DNA of 64,000 nt. Origin: CAKZSB01 sp964573105 (GTDB taxonomy: Bacteria > Pseudomonadota > Gammaproteobacteria > Granulosicoccales > Granulosicoccaceae). Position 1 is the stretch's first letter. Each line of letters opens with the position of its first letter. The stretch spans positions 186,001 through 250,000 of the forward strand of contig CAZNIS010000001.1 in the NCBI GenBank assembly GCA_964573105.1, read 5' to 3'. Both the position numbers and the translations under genes were made by a program. Of this stretch, positions 1 through 8,564 are shown piece after piece. The notes under the pieces are model-generated. The model saw only the letters and a list, made by a program, of their open reading frames with translations. It had not been told where the DNA came from and made no database searches.

Positions 1-1
1 G

Positions 2-541
2 CGCGCGGTTGGCCTGACGGGCAAAGATGGCACACTCATCCGTTCTCGCGCGTTGCAGCTCAACCGCAACGACAGCAGCGATGACAACAGTCTCGATCTG
101 GGGCAGGTTGGAGAAGTAGAATCGGTCGACGCCGATATTCTTGAGACATTGCGCGGTGGCGGCTTTACGCCGGTTATTGCGCCGGTTGGCGTGGGCGCCA
201 ATGGCGAGAGTTACAATATCAACGCCGACCTGGTTGCCAGCGCCATCGCATCAGTGCTGAAGGCCGAAAAACTCCTGTTGCTGACCGACACTGCCGGTAT
301 TCTCGATGGAGATGGCGAGCTGCTGACCGGGCTCGATCCGCAGCGTATTGAGTCACTGATCCAAGAGGGGACCATCCACGGCGGTATGTTACCGAAGGTT
401 GACTGCGCCATGCAGGCGCTCGCCAGTGGTGTCAATACCGCCACGATAATCGACGGCAGAGTGGAAAATGCCGTACTGCTGGAGCTCTTCACCGATACCG
501 GCGTGGGTACTCAGATTGCAGCCGCATCGCCTGCGGCTTAG
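2..541 (+). CDS. argB: Acetylglutamate kinase, C-terminal part (5' end outside window)
   Basis: ArgB phosphorylates N-acetyl-L-glutamate in the second step of arginine biosynthesis in the cytosol. The frame is open from the first bases of the window, so the start codon and the N-terminal glycine-rich ATP-binding part lie upstream. The visible 179 residues carry amino-acid-kinase features: VIAPVGVGANGESYNINAD (substrate-binding region), LLLLTDTAGILD, and the C-terminal GGMLPKVDCAMQAL segment typical of ArgB. It ends in an Ala-rich tail. The next gene is convergent with a 12-base gap. The family call is secure; only the N-terminus is missing. Confidence 0.93.
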   Translation, partial: RAVGLTGKDGTLIRSRALQLNRNDSSDDNSLDLGQVGEVESVDADILETLRGGGFTPVIAPVGVGANGESYNINADLVASAIASVLKAEKLLLLTDTAGILDGDGELLTGLDPQRIESLIQEGTIHGGMLPKVDCAMQALASGVNTATIIDGRVENAVLLELFTDTGVGTQIAAASPAA

Positions 542-553
542 CGGTGTCGGTGA

Positions 554-1189
554 TCAGTTACCGTAGCTTGCTGAGGTGGTCGCCAGTTCGCGGTAACGTT
601 CCAGATCGGCACCAAACTTCTGAGAGACTTTTCGACGCTCATTAAGTTTCGATCGGATCAGCGCGTTGGTGCTGTTGATGCCGCGTGTAATTGCAACCCG
701 GTCTGAGTCCAGCGTCGCGCTGGGTGCAAGGCCATTTTGAGCGCGCTTTTCGATTTTCGATTCAATAGTAGCCAGACGTGTATTCAGTATGACGAGCTGA
801 TCGTGCATACGCGTGATCATGCCGTCGATCAGACCGAGTCGCTTGTCTCGCGTGCGAATCAGATCGGCCTCGGTCGGGAAGGTGTCGGTCAGCGCCTTGT
901 CGCGCTGTTTTGACTTTGCCAACTGGGCTTTTTCGGCATCCAGCTGCTTTTGCTCTTCGCGGCCCGGAATACGCTTGACGGTTACACCCTGAGAGTTCAG
1001 CACCTGGGTGGATTCGTCGTGGTTGGTGGGTGGAGGTACATCCTGGTAGGACACGTTGCCGTGCTCGTCCACCCATTTGTAGAGTCGTGCGTCCGCTGGA
1101 GTCGAGAGCACTGCCAGCGCCACGATAGTGGCCAGCGGCACAGCGAATAGTCCAGCATGTAAGCGGTCTATTCCGAGTCTCTTTTGCAT
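554..1189 (-). CDS. DUF4124-domain secreted or periplasmic protein
   Basis: About 211 residues from the ATG at 1189. An N-terminal hydrophobic stretch ending in ADA looks like a signal peptide. It is followed directly by LYKWVDEHGNVSYQDVPPP, the hallmark of DUF4124, a small beta domain common in proteobacterial envelope proteins. The rest is charged and helical (Lys/Gln/Arg-rich, probably coiled coil). A longer in-frame GTG start at 1261 would add 24 basic residues; I prefer 1189 because it gives a compact signal peptide, though neither start has a clear ribosome binding site. It is divergent from xthA. The molecular role of DUF4124 is unknown. Confidence 0.8.
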   Translation of the reverse strand: MQKRLGIDRLHAGLFAVPLATIVALAVLSTPADARLYKWVDEHGNVSYQDVPPPTNHDESTQVLNSQGVTVKRIPGREEQKQLDAEKAQLAKSKQRDKALTDTFPTEADLIRTRDKRLGLIDGMITRMHDQLVILNTRLATIESKIEKRAQNGLAPSATLDSDRVAITRGINSTNALIRSKLNERRKVSQKFGADLERYRELATTSASYGN

Positions 1190-1429
1190 GTTGCGGATAG
1201 TTTTGAATATCGGATTAGATTTCACGCTGGTCGGCCTGGATTTTCGGCAAATGTGTGTCACTGGCGAATGCCTGCAAACAACGGGACTGCAACATATATA
1301 GCGGGTGATCCAGCGCTTTATTGAGAGAGCGTATTGAAACTGAAGATTATTTTTGTTTTGTAATTTAATCCGGCCCGCAATCGTCGGGACTGTGAAGCAA
1401 TCGGTCTGGCGCTGTGCGACTATCCGCTG

Positions 1430-2209
1430 ATGAGGGTGATCACACTAAACTGCAACGGAATTCGGTCCGCCGCGCGAAAGGGCTTTTTTAGCTGGCTGCC
1501 GGAGCAACAGGCAGACGTTATCTGTCTGCAGGAAACCAAGGCACAGGCAGAGCAACTGACAGACGATCTCTTTCACCCGGCTGGTTTCCATCGATACACC
1601 CATGACGCCGAGCGCCGGGGCTACAGTGGCACCGCACTGTATTGCCGGCTGAAGCCCAAGCGAGTCGTCGTCGGTATGGGTGATGAGGCCATCGACCGGG
1701 AGGGTAGATACCTTGAGGCTGTCTACGACAATATCTCGATCGTATCGCTCTACATGCCGTCTGGCTCATCTGGCGATGAACGGCAGGCGTTCAAGATCCG
1801 CATGATGGACCTGATGATGCCGTTGCTAAAACGGCTGAAAAAACGCGGCCGTCAATATTTGTTGTGCGGTGACTGGAACATCGCGCACACCGAGGCGGAT
1901 ATTCGCAACTGGCGGGGCAATCGCAAGAATTCCGGCTTTCTTCCAGAGGAGCGCGAGTGGCTGACTGAGCTGTTCTCAAGCGTTGGTTACGTCGATACCT
2001 TCCGCGTGCTTGATCAAGCCGAGCATGAATACACCTGGTGGTCGAATCGCGGGCAGGCCTGGGCAAACAATACCGGATGGCGGATTGACTACCAGATTGC
2101 CACTGCCGGTCTTGGCAGGAAAGTGCTGGCGACCAGTATCTACCGTGATCAGCGCTTCTCAGATCATGCGCCGTTTTGCGTCGATTACGATTTTTCTATC
2201 AATGCCTGA
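1430..2209 (+). CDS. xthA: Exodeoxyribonuclease III / AP endonuclease
   Basis: A 259-residue member of the exonuclease III/APE1 family, which cuts DNA at abasic sites in base excision repair. All signature motifs are visible: NCNGIRSA (residue 8 on), CLQETKA with the metal ligand Glu35, SLYMPSG, the catalytic GDWNIAH with Asp148 and Asn150, RIDYQIAT, and the C-terminal SDHAPFCVDY with the catalytic histidine. Length matches the family (about 250-270). It starts at ATG 1430 and shares a short divergent intergenic region with the DUF4124 gene. An ampG-like gene follows 57 bases downstream on the same strand. Confidence 0.95.
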   Translation: MRVITLNCNGIRSAARKGFFSWLPEQQADVICLQETKAQAEQLTDDLFHPAGFHRYTHDAERRGYSGTALYCRLKPKRVVVGMGDEAIDREGRYLEAVYDNISIVSLYMPSGSSGDERQAFKIRMMDLMMPLLKRLKKRGRQYLLCGDWNIAHTEADIRNWRGNRKNSGFLPEEREWLTELFSSVGYVDTFRVLDQAEHEYTWWSNRGQAWANNTGWRIDYQIATAGLGRKVLATSIYRDQRFSDHAPFCVDYDFSINA

Positions 2210-2266
2210 GCCTCGCACCCCGTGCATCAGCGGCACTGTGTCACCACTGCCACCCTGTAGCGTGCG

Positions 2267-3754
2267 ATGAACGATCACACACTGTCGCGAATACTCGATC
2301 GCCGCGTGCTGGTCATGTGTCTGCTGGGCTTTTCTGCCGGCCTACCCATCCTGTTGATCTTTTCGACCCTGTCCCTGTGGTTGAGCGAGGCGGGTGTGAG
2401 CCGCTCGGCCGTGACGTTTTTCAGCTGGGCGGCATTGGGGTACTCGTTCAAATTTGTCTGGGCGCCACTGGTAGATAAACTGCCACTGCCGTTGCTCAGC
2501 GGCTGGCTTGGTCGGCGGCGTGGCTGGATGTTGCTGGCGCAGTTGGCGATCGCGCTTGCCATCATACTGATGGCGACAACGAACCCGGCACATAATCTGA
2601 CGGCGATGGCTGTCGCCGCCGTTTTGCTGGGCTTTTCGTCCGCCACCCAGGACATCGTCATCGATGCGTATCGCATTGAAATTGCCGATGTGGATCTGCA
2701 GGCGTTGCTGTCATCATCTTATGTGGCAGGCTATCGAATCGGGATGATAGCCGCTGGTGCAGGCAGTCTTTATCTGGCTGATCTACTGGGCAGCACCTCG
2801 GACGCCTATTCGTATATCGCCTGGCGGGATACTTATCTGATTATGGCAGCGTTGATGGGTGTCGGTGTGTTTACCACCTTGTGTATCGCCGAGCCGCGCG
2901 CGCGAGAGGACGACGTTTATCCTTATCAGCCGGCTGAATATCTTCGCCTGACCTTACTGTTTCTGCTCGCGATAGTGGTCTTTGTCCTTTTCTTTAGGGC
3001 CTGGCCATCACTCACTACAGGCATCGAAGCAGACGGCCCGGTGGCGGGATTTTTAGTTGAGACTGGCAGACTGTTTTCATCGCTACTAGCCGCAGCCGGG
3101 GTAGCGTGGTTGCTGGCTAGACTCGGGCTGGTGGGGCGCAAGCTGCTGGTCGAGAGCTTCGTCGATCCAGTGGTTGATTTCTTTCGCCGCTACGGCCGGC
3201 ACGCACTGTTTATTCTGCTGCTGGTCGGCGTTTATCGAATATCCGATATCGTCATGGGTGTCATCGCCAACTTGTTTTATCAGGACATGGGATTTACCAA
3301 AACCCAGATTGCCAGCGTGACTAAGGTCTTCGGGTTGTTAATGACGATTGCCGGTAGTTTCTTTGGTGGGTTTCTCGCTGTGGCAGTCGGCGTTGGGCGG
3401 GTGCTGATTCTCGGCGCGGTTCTATCCGCACTGACGAATCTTCTTTTTATGATCGTCGCCGGTTCCGAGCCTGACATGTTCATGCTCACCTGCGTGATAG
3501 CGGCCGATAATTTCAGTGCTGGCATCGCTGTCGCTGCGTTCATCGCCTGGTTGTCCAGCCTGACCAGTATCTCCTTCACGGCGGTCCAATACGCGATCTT
3601 CAGTTCGGTGATGACCCTGTTCCCGAAATTGCTTGGCGGTTACTCGGGTAGTGTGGTGGATGCCGTGGGATATCCGCAGTTCTTTCTCTACACAACGCTG
3701 CTTGGCGTGCCGGTAGTGCTATTGGCGATTTTTATCCAACGAATGAACAAATAA
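2267..3754 (+). CDS. ampG: AmpG-family muropeptide MFS permease
   Basis: A 495-residue inner-membrane protein of the major facilitator superfamily with about 12-14 hydrophobic segments. The N-terminus (LGFSAGLPILLIFSTLSLWL, then FSWAALGYSFKFVWAPLVD) is characteristic of AmpG, which imports anhydro-muropeptides for cell-wall recycling. A further AmpG-like stretch, GFSSATQDIVIDAYRIE, sits near residue 125. AmpG can influence beta-lactamase induction in species with AmpR/AmpC, but neither is visible here. It follows xthA on the same strand and is convergent with the next gene. Confidence 0.9.
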   Translation: MNDHTLSRILDRRVLVMCLLGFSAGLPILLIFSTLSLWLSEAGVSRSAVTFFSWAALGYSFKFVWAPLVDKLPLPLLSGWLGRRRGWMLLAQLAIALAIILMATTNPAHNLTAMAVAAVLLGFSSATQDIVIDAYRIEIADVDLQALLSSSYVAGYRIGMIAAGAGSLYLADLLGSTSDAYSYIAWRDTYLIMAALMGVGVFTTLCIAEPRAREDDVYPYQPAEYLRLTLLFLLAIVVFVLFFRAWPSLTTGIEADGPVAGFLVETGRLFSSLLAAAGVAWLLARLGLVGRKLLVESFVDPVVDFFRRYGRHALFILLLVGVYRISDIVMGVIANLFYQDMGFTKTQIASVTKVFGLLMTIAGSFFGGFLAVAVGVGRVLILGAVLSALTNLLFMIVAGSEPDMFMLTCVIAADNFSAGIAVAAFIAWLSSLTSISFTAVQYAIFSSVMTLFPKLLGGYSGSVVDAVGYPQFFLYTTLLGVPVVLLAIFIQRMNK

Positions 3755-3803
3755 CAATCGCGGGCGTGTATCTGGCGCACGCGCGGTAGATCAGTGTTGA
3801 GAT

Positions 3804-4490
3804 TTAGTGATCGTACAGACTGTTGACCAGCGTTAGTTTCGGCTTTTCGCCGGGTACCGCGATTGATTTCTCCGGACTGGCAGGTTCGACGAACATGTCC
3901 ATTTGAGCCTGATTGGCGTGACTGCCTTTGGGCCACCACGCTTTGGCTGACAGCGCCTCATTCATGGCATGGGCCAGCCGGTCCATCGACTTCTCACGGT
4001 TGCGGTTGTCCAGCAGCCACTCTCGCATCAAAGGCTCAGTGCTGATTTTACCTTTGGTGCCGTTGGTCATTTCCCACTCTACGCTATAGCGTGGGCGCAT
4101 GTCGCGCCACACCAATAAGCCGACGACCAGACTCATGAGCAACGGAATGTAGACCATGATCATGCTGGAGTGATTGCCGCTGGTCATATCTACAATGATG
4201 GTGATCAGCAGCACGACGATCGCCGCCAAAATGACGCCTTTGCATAGCCTGCGATTGAGGCTTGTCGGTCGGTAGTAGTGTTTGTTGACGCTGAGCATAT
4301 GCTCGAACATGTAGGTCTTCAATGTTCGATCAAATGCGTCTATATAGGCGAGCCGGGTATCGGTAACCAGAATGGTGCCGGTGCGCAGTAGCTCTTTTTC
4401 GCCAGGGTACGCAGCAATGGCATTGGGGCCGGTTTGAAGCCAGTTGCGGATCGACGGCAGTGGCAACCTGGCGAGCGGTAACTTGCGCAT
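3804..4490 (-). CDS. Unrecognised membrane protein with PH-like N-terminal segment
   Basis: About 228 residues from the ATG at 4490, eight bases after the upstream methyltransferase stop, so the two are probably co-transcribed. Residues 25-75 (GTILVTDTRLAYIDAF and following) resemble the strand pattern of bacterial PH-like domains. Two adjacent transmembrane segments follow, near residues 83-105 and 112-130. The C-terminal half is soluble, charged and without a known motif. A longer frame from 4541 would overlap the methyltransferase gene and is less likely. I do not recognise a function; the two-helix membrane anchor is the firmest observation. Confidence 0.65.
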   Translation of the reverse strand: MRKLPLARLPLPSIRNWLQTGPNAIAAYPGEKELLRTGTILVTDTRLAYIDAFDRTLKTYMFEHMLSVNKHYYRPTSLNRRLCKGVILAAIVVLLITIIVDMTSGNHSSMIMVYIPLLMSLVVGLLVWRDMRPRYSVEWEMTNGTKGKISTEPLMREWLLDNRNREKSMDRLAHAMNEALSAKAWWPKGSHANQAQMDMFVEPASPEKSIAVPGEKPKLTLVNSLYDH

Positions 4491-4498
4491 ACTCGACT

Positions 4499-5137
4499 CT
4501 ACTTGATGCAGCGGTAGACCTGAGTAGGTGGCAGATTGCACCAGACGGGGCCATGTCGCTCGACGGTTGAAAACAGTTGCGGAAGCGTACGGGTAAAGTA
4601 GCGTCCACGACTTCGAAGTTGGCTGCCCAGGTAGACAATGGAGATGAATTCTCCCCCGGGAGGCAGGCTGTCGATCACTATTTTCAGTAGTTCCAGTTGC
4701 TCGTGTTCATCGAATATAGTCCATGGCAGGCTGCAGACGATGTACTGTGCGTGGTCTACGTCGTTGGCGCGCAAATAGTGCTGCAACCGGGTTGCGCTGT
4801 CGGTGTATACGCGCGCCTGTGGACAGCGAATGCGAGTGGCTTTGGCGAATGCCGGGTTGATTTCGAGCGCGAAGAATGTGGTTTCATTAGCCAGACGCGG
4901 GACCAGATGCTCGGTAAATACACCTGTGCCCGGCCCCAGCTCAACGATGGTGGAGGCCGTGTCAAAGTCGATCAGGTCCGTAATGGTGTCTGCCACGGCG
5001 CGTGAGGAGGGTGCGATAGCGCCTGTGGTTTGAGGGCGTTGCAAAACCTGCCTGATAAATCCGGACGGCGTAAACCGTTTGTTCAGCGACAGCGGGGCCG
5101 ATAGCCGTTGAGACTGATTTGCAGCTGGTGGCGGCAT
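4499..5137 (-). CDS. SAM-dependent methyltransferase, phospholipid N-methyltransferase-like
   Basis: A 212-residue class I methyltransferase. The N-terminus (FIRQVLQRPQTTGAIAPSS, then AVADTITDLID) followed by motif I IVELGPGTGVFTEHLV is typical of the group containing phosphatidylethanolamine N-methyltransferases of the PmtA type and KsgA-related enzymes. A later segment, YIVCSLPWTIFDE, matches the post-motif IV region of the Pmt-like family. The substrate cannot be told from sequence: phospholipid headgroup methylation is the best guess, rRNA less likely. It lies upstream of the two-helix membrane protein in what looks like a two-gene unit, which fits a membrane role. Confidence 0.75.
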   Translation of the reverse strand: MPPPAANQSQRLSAPLSLNKRFTPSGFIRQVLQRPQTTGAIAPSSRAVADTITDLIDFDTASTIVELGPGTGVFTEHLVPRLANETTFFALEINPAFAKATRIRCPQARVYTDSATRLQHYLRANDVDHAQYIVCSLPWTIFDEHEQLELLKIVIDSLPPGGEFISIVYLGSQLRSRGRYFTRTLPQLFSTVERHGPVWCNLPPTQVYRCIK

Positions 5138-5220
5138 TAACTTACAGGCCTTTGTTTAGATTGGGGTAAGCATTCAGTAAAGGGCGAGTGGCTCGCCGGT
5201 GTTTGCCTGGTGATCGAAAC

Positions 5221-5712
5221 TTATTTTTTTGGCAACGTATATTTTTCATCGATATCAACGATACCGTTAACATCGAAGGGGACGGTTCTGTTCCAGTCTG
5301 CAATTTTTATAGCACCTGACAGCTGATAGCTGATCGAAAGATTGGCAGTGCGCAACAAACCCCGCAGCGACTCGGCGATCTGGTTGATGCCGGCGGTAAC
5401 ATCGATGGTCATTTCGCCGCTCTGATGTGGCGGGATGATCGTCGCCTGATAGCTGCGACCACTGGCTACATCCGAATCATTGAACCTGGCAACGAAATTG
5501 ACGGTCTCCAATGGAAGTTCGAAGGGGTTTGGGTTGTCTATCTTCAATTTGAAACGCAGTTGCTGGCTGGACAGATTCAAGTTCAGCGGTGTCACATCAA
5601 CAAGTGAGACGGATGGCTTGATCAGCTTTGGGCCAAAGGTCGCGCAGGCAGAAAGCCAGATTGCGATCAGGCCGATCAGTGGTAGTTTCGCCCATCTGTA
5701 AGCTACAGCCAT
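5221..5712 (-). CDS. LEA14/WHy-domain lipoprotein
   Basis: The start is set at ATG 5712 because a perfect AGGAGG lies four bases upstream; an in-frame upstream start at 5736 would place that site inside the gene. The 163-residue product has a hydrophobic signal ending in the lipobox LSAC (Cys23) and then a WHy (water stress and hypersensitive response) domain: PSVSLVDVTPLNLNLSSQ followed by LKIDNPNPFELPLETV. WHy proteins are linked to desiccation or freezing tolerance and are often envelope-attached in bacteria. It appears monocistronic. Domain call firm, physiological role inferred from the family. Confidence 0.87.
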   Translation of the reverse strand: MAVAYRWAKLPLIGLIAIWLSACATFGPKLIKPSVSLVDVTPLNLNLSSQQLRFKLKIDNPNPFELPLETVNFVARFNDSDVASGRSYQATIIPPHQSGEMTIDVTAGINQIAESLRGLLRTANLSISYQLSGAIKIADWNRTVPFDVNGIVDIDEKYTLPKK

Positions 5713-5940
5713 CTGTCCTCCTGAGAGGAATTGCAATCGAAGCGCGGCTAAGAGCAGCCGTTTTCAGTCAACATGACGCGCCGATTATAACTTTGCTGAT
5801 TGAACGGTGCACCCGCGCATCAGGCGTGGGTGCCTCTGATGATCAGTGGGCGAAGGTTAACACGCGCAATTCAAATGAAGCCTGACCAGCAGGATAGCTG
5901 CGGCGTAGTGCTTGCCACACGGTGGGTGGCCCGGAAGGGG

Positions 5941-5965
5941 ACGATCGCCCGGAGCGGGCGATCGT
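5941..5965 (-). terminator. Strong hairpin downstream of the HDOD gene
   Basis: Arms ACGATCGCCCG and CGGGCGATCGT form a perfect 11-bp stem around a three-base loop, starting 31 bases past the HDOD stop codon. On the minus strand the stem is followed by CCCC rather than a T-run, so it is an imperfect intrinsic terminator or an mRNA 3'-end stabiliser. No plus-strand gene reads into it. Confidence 0.45.
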
Positions 5966-5995
5966 TTACATCAGTGTACGGTCTTGATTGGCCGA

Positions 5996-7276
5996 TCAGG
6001 CCAGAAGCGAGCGCTGTGCCTTAAGCTCGACCATTGCCTGCTTGAGAATAGACTTGGGATCCTGCAGATCGATGCCGGCCTGTTGCAGCTTACGTGGCAG
6101 CAGCAGGTTGACGACGCTCGGGATCGACTTGGTGGTGCCTTCCGGTAGTTCGTTCTCGATGGTCAGCAGCGCGGCGGTGACCAGATCGGCATACGTGATT
6201 TCCCCGGTGTGGTTACGGTAGAAATCGCGTGAGCTCTCGATTGCCTCGATGAACTGATCATTGAAGCCCCAGGTACTCAGCAGCCACATACCGACGACTT
6301 CACGCAGATTCTTGACCGAATTCTGCAGCGACTGTGCGTCGGTGAAGCGATCAGCGTGCTGATTGGCATGGCTCAGAACGACCAGTTCGCCGATGTCTGC
6401 CATCAGGCCGATCAGGTGGGCGCGCTCGGCCGACATATGACGCAGTGATTTGGCGAACACCTGACAGATTGCACCGGTGAGCGCAGCGCGGCGCTGGTAG
6501 TACGTCATATGCTCTTCGAGCAGTGGGCTCGCCGCTTTCCAGCTTTGCTCGTCGTTGGTGGTGATCGTCTGCGCGAGCTTGCTGGCACTCTCGACGCCGA
6601 GTCGCGTGATCGCGCCACGCATTGTCTGTGTGGTCTCACCGGGGCCAGCTGACTTATTGGCCTCGTAAAGGGTGCTGGCTGTTAGCGCCGGGTCTGAGGC
6701 CAGTGCGCGCGACAATTCGGGAATGCCGACAGAACCGCTTTGCAACAGTACAGTCACCTTGCGGCTAATGGTCGGGTCGCAGACCAGATTGATGCTGCGG
6801 CTGGAAAACGATTCGACGATTTCATCGAATATGACATTGTCGAGTTCGGTGACTCGAACGTCAGTGACCTTGGTGGCAGACTTTTGTTGCTCATGCAGCA
6901 GGATGTCGAACAACTCGCGACCGAAGCGAACCAGCTGCGCAGTCGTGCTGGTCTTGATCATATGATGTGAGCTGAACTCGCGCAGCACAGGCTGCAGGGC
7001 GCGGTCAGAGTTGGCAGAGATCGATTCCGTCTCGTCCTTGTCTCGCGCATTCGAAGTTTCGACCTGGCCTTCCAGCAGGTAGGTGAACCAGCGATGTTCT
7101 TTATCGCCCGTCAGTTTGGTGGAAGGGTTAACGCTGACGACGGTTGCAGACTTGCAAATAGTCAGCTTGTTGGCGTCGCTAAGTTCTGAAATCGGTGACA
7201 GGCGACTGGCGAGTTCCAGCAGTTCGCCGACGTCATTTTCCGTTGATTCTGCCTGTTTTGCTTCGAAATTGAACAC
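5996..7276 (-). CDS. HDOD-domain signalling protein with degenerate cNMP-binding-like N-terminus
   Basis: A 426-residue cytosolic protein, GTG start. The central and C-terminal part (about residues 165-370) is an HDOD domain: SGSVGIPELSRALASDPAL, AITRLGVESASKLAQ and HLIGLMADIGELVVL are typical, and it lacks a full HD-phosphohydrolase metal set, as this family does. The N-terminal 150 residues (LSPISELSDANKLTICKSA, then FTYLLEGQVE) follow the pattern of cyclic-nucleotide-binding domains but lack a convincing phosphate-binding cassette. HDOD proteins act as non-enzymatic regulators in signalling and motility. It stands alone between hairpin 5941-5965 and a 320-base spacer. Confidence 0.8.
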   Translation of the reverse strand: MFNFEAKQAESTENDVGELLELASRLSPISELSDANKLTICKSATVVSVNPSTKLTGDKEHRWFTYLLEGQVETSNARDKDETESISANSDRALQPVLREFSSHHMIKTSTTAQLVRFGRELFDILLHEQQKSATKVTDVRVTELDNVIFDEIVESFSSRSINLVCDPTISRKVTVLLQSGSVGIPELSRALASDPALTASTLYEANKSAGPGETTQTMRGAITRLGVESASKLAQTITTNDEQSWKAASPLLEEHMTYYQRRAALTGAICQVFAKSLRHMSAERAHLIGLMADIGELVVLSHANQHADRFTDAQSLQNSVKNLREVVGMWLLSTWGFNDQFIEAIESSRDFYRNHTGEITYADLVTAALLTIENELPEGTTKSIPSVVNLLLPRKLQQAGIDLQDPKSILKQAMVELKAQRSLLA

Positions 7277-7596
7277 TTGGCGCCCGTCCGATTGTTTGAT
7301 TGATCTACCGTAGAAGGTGGCGATTTCGTCACCATGCGGGTCGAGTTGCGGCAGGGCCGCTTCCGTATCGGGAATTTAGTCAGACCGCTAGCAGTGGCAT
7401 CGGCGCGCAAATGTAAAAATTTAGGCCGGCAATCGTCAGCCTATGCGGTAGTCCGCAAAATGGGCGAAGTGGCTGAGCGCGAAGGAAAAATGGTCGGCTG
7501 AGTGCTGCGGTCAAGCTCCGCCAGGGGCCCGGTCAGGACAAAAGACCCGAATGCAGGTCGACACGCGACCTTGCTCCACCGGATAGATTGCCAGAA
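7277..7596. other. Intergenic spacer without recognised features
   Basis: The 320 bases lie between the ispH 3' end and the HDOD start, both on the minus strand. It should contain the HDOD promoter and the end of the ispH transcript. I see no hairpin with a T-run, no convincing promoter pair, and only short open frames that look like noise. Confidence 0.5.
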
Positions 7597-8541
7597 TCAG
7601 GCCTGGCTGCGGCGCAGGGCTTTGGGGATGCTGAAGGATATCGTCTCTTCTACGCCGGCGAACTCAGTCGCCATGCTGCCGCCCTGATCCTGAATGTGTT
7701 TGACCACTTGCCGGACCAGTTCTTCCGGCGCCGAAGCACCAGCGGTGACGCCTACGCGGCGGGTGTTGGTGAACCAGTTATTGTCGATATGACTGGCATC
7801 GGCGATCAGGTAGGAGGGAATGCCGGCGCGTTCGCCCAGATCTCTCAGGCGGTTGGAGTTTGAGCTGTTGTTGGCGCCCACAACCAGCAACAGGTCGACC
7901 GTTTCGCACAACTTTTTTACCGCATCCTGGCGATTCTGCGTCGCATAGCAGATGTCATCCTTGCGTGGCGCAACGATGTGTGGAAAACGCTGTTGCAGAG
8001 TCTCAATCACGGTGCGGGTGTCATCCACTGACAGGGTCGTTTGCGATACAAAAGCGAGCTGTTGTGGATTGGAGATGTCCAGCGATTCGACGTCTTCGGG
8101 TTTTTCCACCAGGATGATGCGTCCGCCTTTGGAGGTGTCATAGCGTCCCATGGTGCCCTCTACTTCCGGGTGCCCGGCGTGGCCGATCAACACCACTTCG
8201 CGACCTTCATCAGCGTATTTCGCCACCTCGATATGGACTTTTGTAACCAGTGGGCATGTGGCGTCAAAGACGCGCAGATCCCGCGTTTTGGCATGCTCTT
8301 CAACGGCTGCTGATACGCCGTGAGCGGAGAAAATCACTGTATTGTCGTCTGGCACTTCGTCCAGCTCGTCAACGAATATCGCGCCCTTGGCGCGCAAGCC
8401 GTCGACGACAAACTTGTTGTGCACCACTTCGTGTCGCACGTACACCGGCGCACCAAAAAGTTCGAGCGCGCGCTCGACGATTTCAATAGCCCGATCGACG
8501 CCCGCGCAGAACCCGCGCGGATTGGCCATGAGTATTTCCAT
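7597..8541 (-). CDS. ispH: 4-hydroxy-3-methylbut-2-enyl diphosphate reductase
   Basis: A 314-residue IspH (LytB), the iron-sulfur enzyme of the last MEP-pathway step, making IPP and DMAPP. The three conserved cluster cysteines are present: Cys12 in GFCAGVDRAIEIVE, Cys96 in FDATCPLVTKVH, and Cys198 in DDICYATQNRQ. The catalytic-region motif VVGANNSSNSNRL is also intact. Start ATG 8541 has an AGGA about eight bases upstream. It is the last gene of the murJ-ribF-ileS-lspA-ispH run. Its product feeds IspB, encoded about 10 kb away. Confidence 0.97.
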   Translation of the reverse strand: MEILMANPRGFCAGVDRAIEIVERALELFGAPVYVRHEVVHNKFVVDGLRAKGAIFVDELDEVPDDNTVIFSAHGVSAAVEEHAKTRDLRVFDATCPLVTKVHIEVAKYADEGREVVLIGHAGHPEVEGTMGRYDTSKGGRIILVEKPEDVESLDISNPQQLAFVSQTTLSVDDTRTVIETLQQRFPHIVAPRKDDICYATQNRQDAVKKLCETVDLLLVVGANNSSNSNRLRDLGERAGIPSYLIADASHIDNNWFTNTRRVGVTAGASAPEELVRQVVKHIQDQGGSMATEFAGVEETISFSIPKALRRSQA

Positions 8542-8564
8542 TTTTACAATCCTGTTGGCAAGGG

